Positions 28,678 to 28,896 of a stretch of DNA of 28,896 bases are shown here, piece by piece (the first letter of the stretch is position 1; each line of letters opens with the position of its first letter). The stretch is from a virus. The notes under the pieces were generated by a model. It saw only the letters and a list, made by a program, of their open reading frames with translations. It was not told the DNA's origin and made no database searches. The stretch spans positions 1 through 28,896 of the IMG/VR virus record IMGVR_UViG_3300030294_000418; one strand, given 5' to 3'. A program made the position numbers and the translations under genes.

Positions 28678-28896
28678 TTACCCCTGATTAATTACAACAT
28701 TAGAAGTCTGAGTATAAAAATATGATTCTGGATCACCAGAAACAAGACCCGTTCCAACTGCTGGTGAAACTGAAATACCATTAATAGTAATTGCAAAAAC
28801 TAATCTTGTTAAAAGATTTGTAGGTAATATTGTAGCAATTGCTTGCTGAAATACCTCTTGCATCTGTAATAAGTTAATTGGCTGACCAGCATAAAT
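28678..28896 (-). CDS. Baseplate or tail protein, C-terminal part (5' end outside window)
   Basis: The frame is open to the window edge, so only the last 72 residues are seen (LFAITINGISVSP-like strands, GDPESYFYTQTSN). The in-frame ATG at 28863 is not preceded by a ribosome binding site and is likely internal. Role inferred from neighbours only. Confidence 0.5.
   Translation of the reverse strand: MYAGQPINLLQMQEVFQQAIATILPTNLLTRLVFAITINGISVSPAVGTGLVSGDPESYFYTQTSNVVINQG

Noticed and set aside
1-28896. CRISPR arrays, insertion sequences, toxin-antitoxin pairs
   Set aside because: No regularly spaced repeats, no transposase, and no recognisable toxin-antitoxin pair were found on reading both strands.

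Overview
This window is a continuous stretch of a double-stranded DNA tailed phage (or prophage) of a Gram-negative, probably proteobacterial, host. The evidence is a terminase pair, a portal, tail fibre genes, a SAR-type endolysin, an embedded Rz/Rz1 spanin pair, and a lambda-like recombination and replication set (NinB, ERF, Gp157, SSB, DnaB). Base composition is AT-rich. No integrase, CI/Cro pair, attachment site, CRISPR array or insertion sequence was seen, so lifestyle is undecided. The left edge cuts a head-protease-like gene and the right edge cuts a baseplate or tail gene. The major capsid and most tail genes therefore lie outside, between the two ends of a circular or permuted map.

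Layout. (1) 1-6308, minus strand: head and packaging genes, read leftward: a Gly/Ala-rich virion protein, TerS, TerL, an inserted HNH endonuclease, portal, head morphogenesis protein, and a Nudix-DUF2213 fusion. A tRNA-Thr(UGU) with encoded CCA sits just upstream. (2) 6408-16811, minus strand: about 35 tightly packed, mostly small accessory genes. Recognisable members are an HslV-like Ntn hydrolase, Lar-type zinc ribbon, DUF551, a broken pentapeptide-repeat protein, DUF1064 nuclease, Ref-like HNH nuclease, NinB, DnaB helicase and a DnaT/O-like replication protein. (3) 16829-17308: control region with a candidate structured RNA ending in a strong terminator, a small excisionase-like HTH gene and divergent promoters. 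(4) 17309-22425, plus strand: rightward early operon with Gp157, ERF annealing protein, SSB, an Ala-rich repeat protein, small zinc-finger proteins and a DUF3310 protein. (5) 22458-28896, minus strand: tail structural gene, tail fibre, fibre-assembly-like protein, membrane proteins, ParB-like protein, endolysin, holin candidate and Rz/Rz1. It ends at terminators facing the rightward operon.

Coordination. Five sigma70-like promoters, three leftward and two rightward, share the form GTTGC(N)6GAAAC overlapping the -35 and a 17-bp spacer. One phage or host regulator may therefore control both arms of the early genome. Most neighbouring genes overlap by ATGA or TAATG, so translational coupling is the rule. 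The most unusual object is the 16829-16980 element: a 29-bp stem with a 6-nt bulge and two further complementary segments that could form pseudoknots, followed by six U residues.
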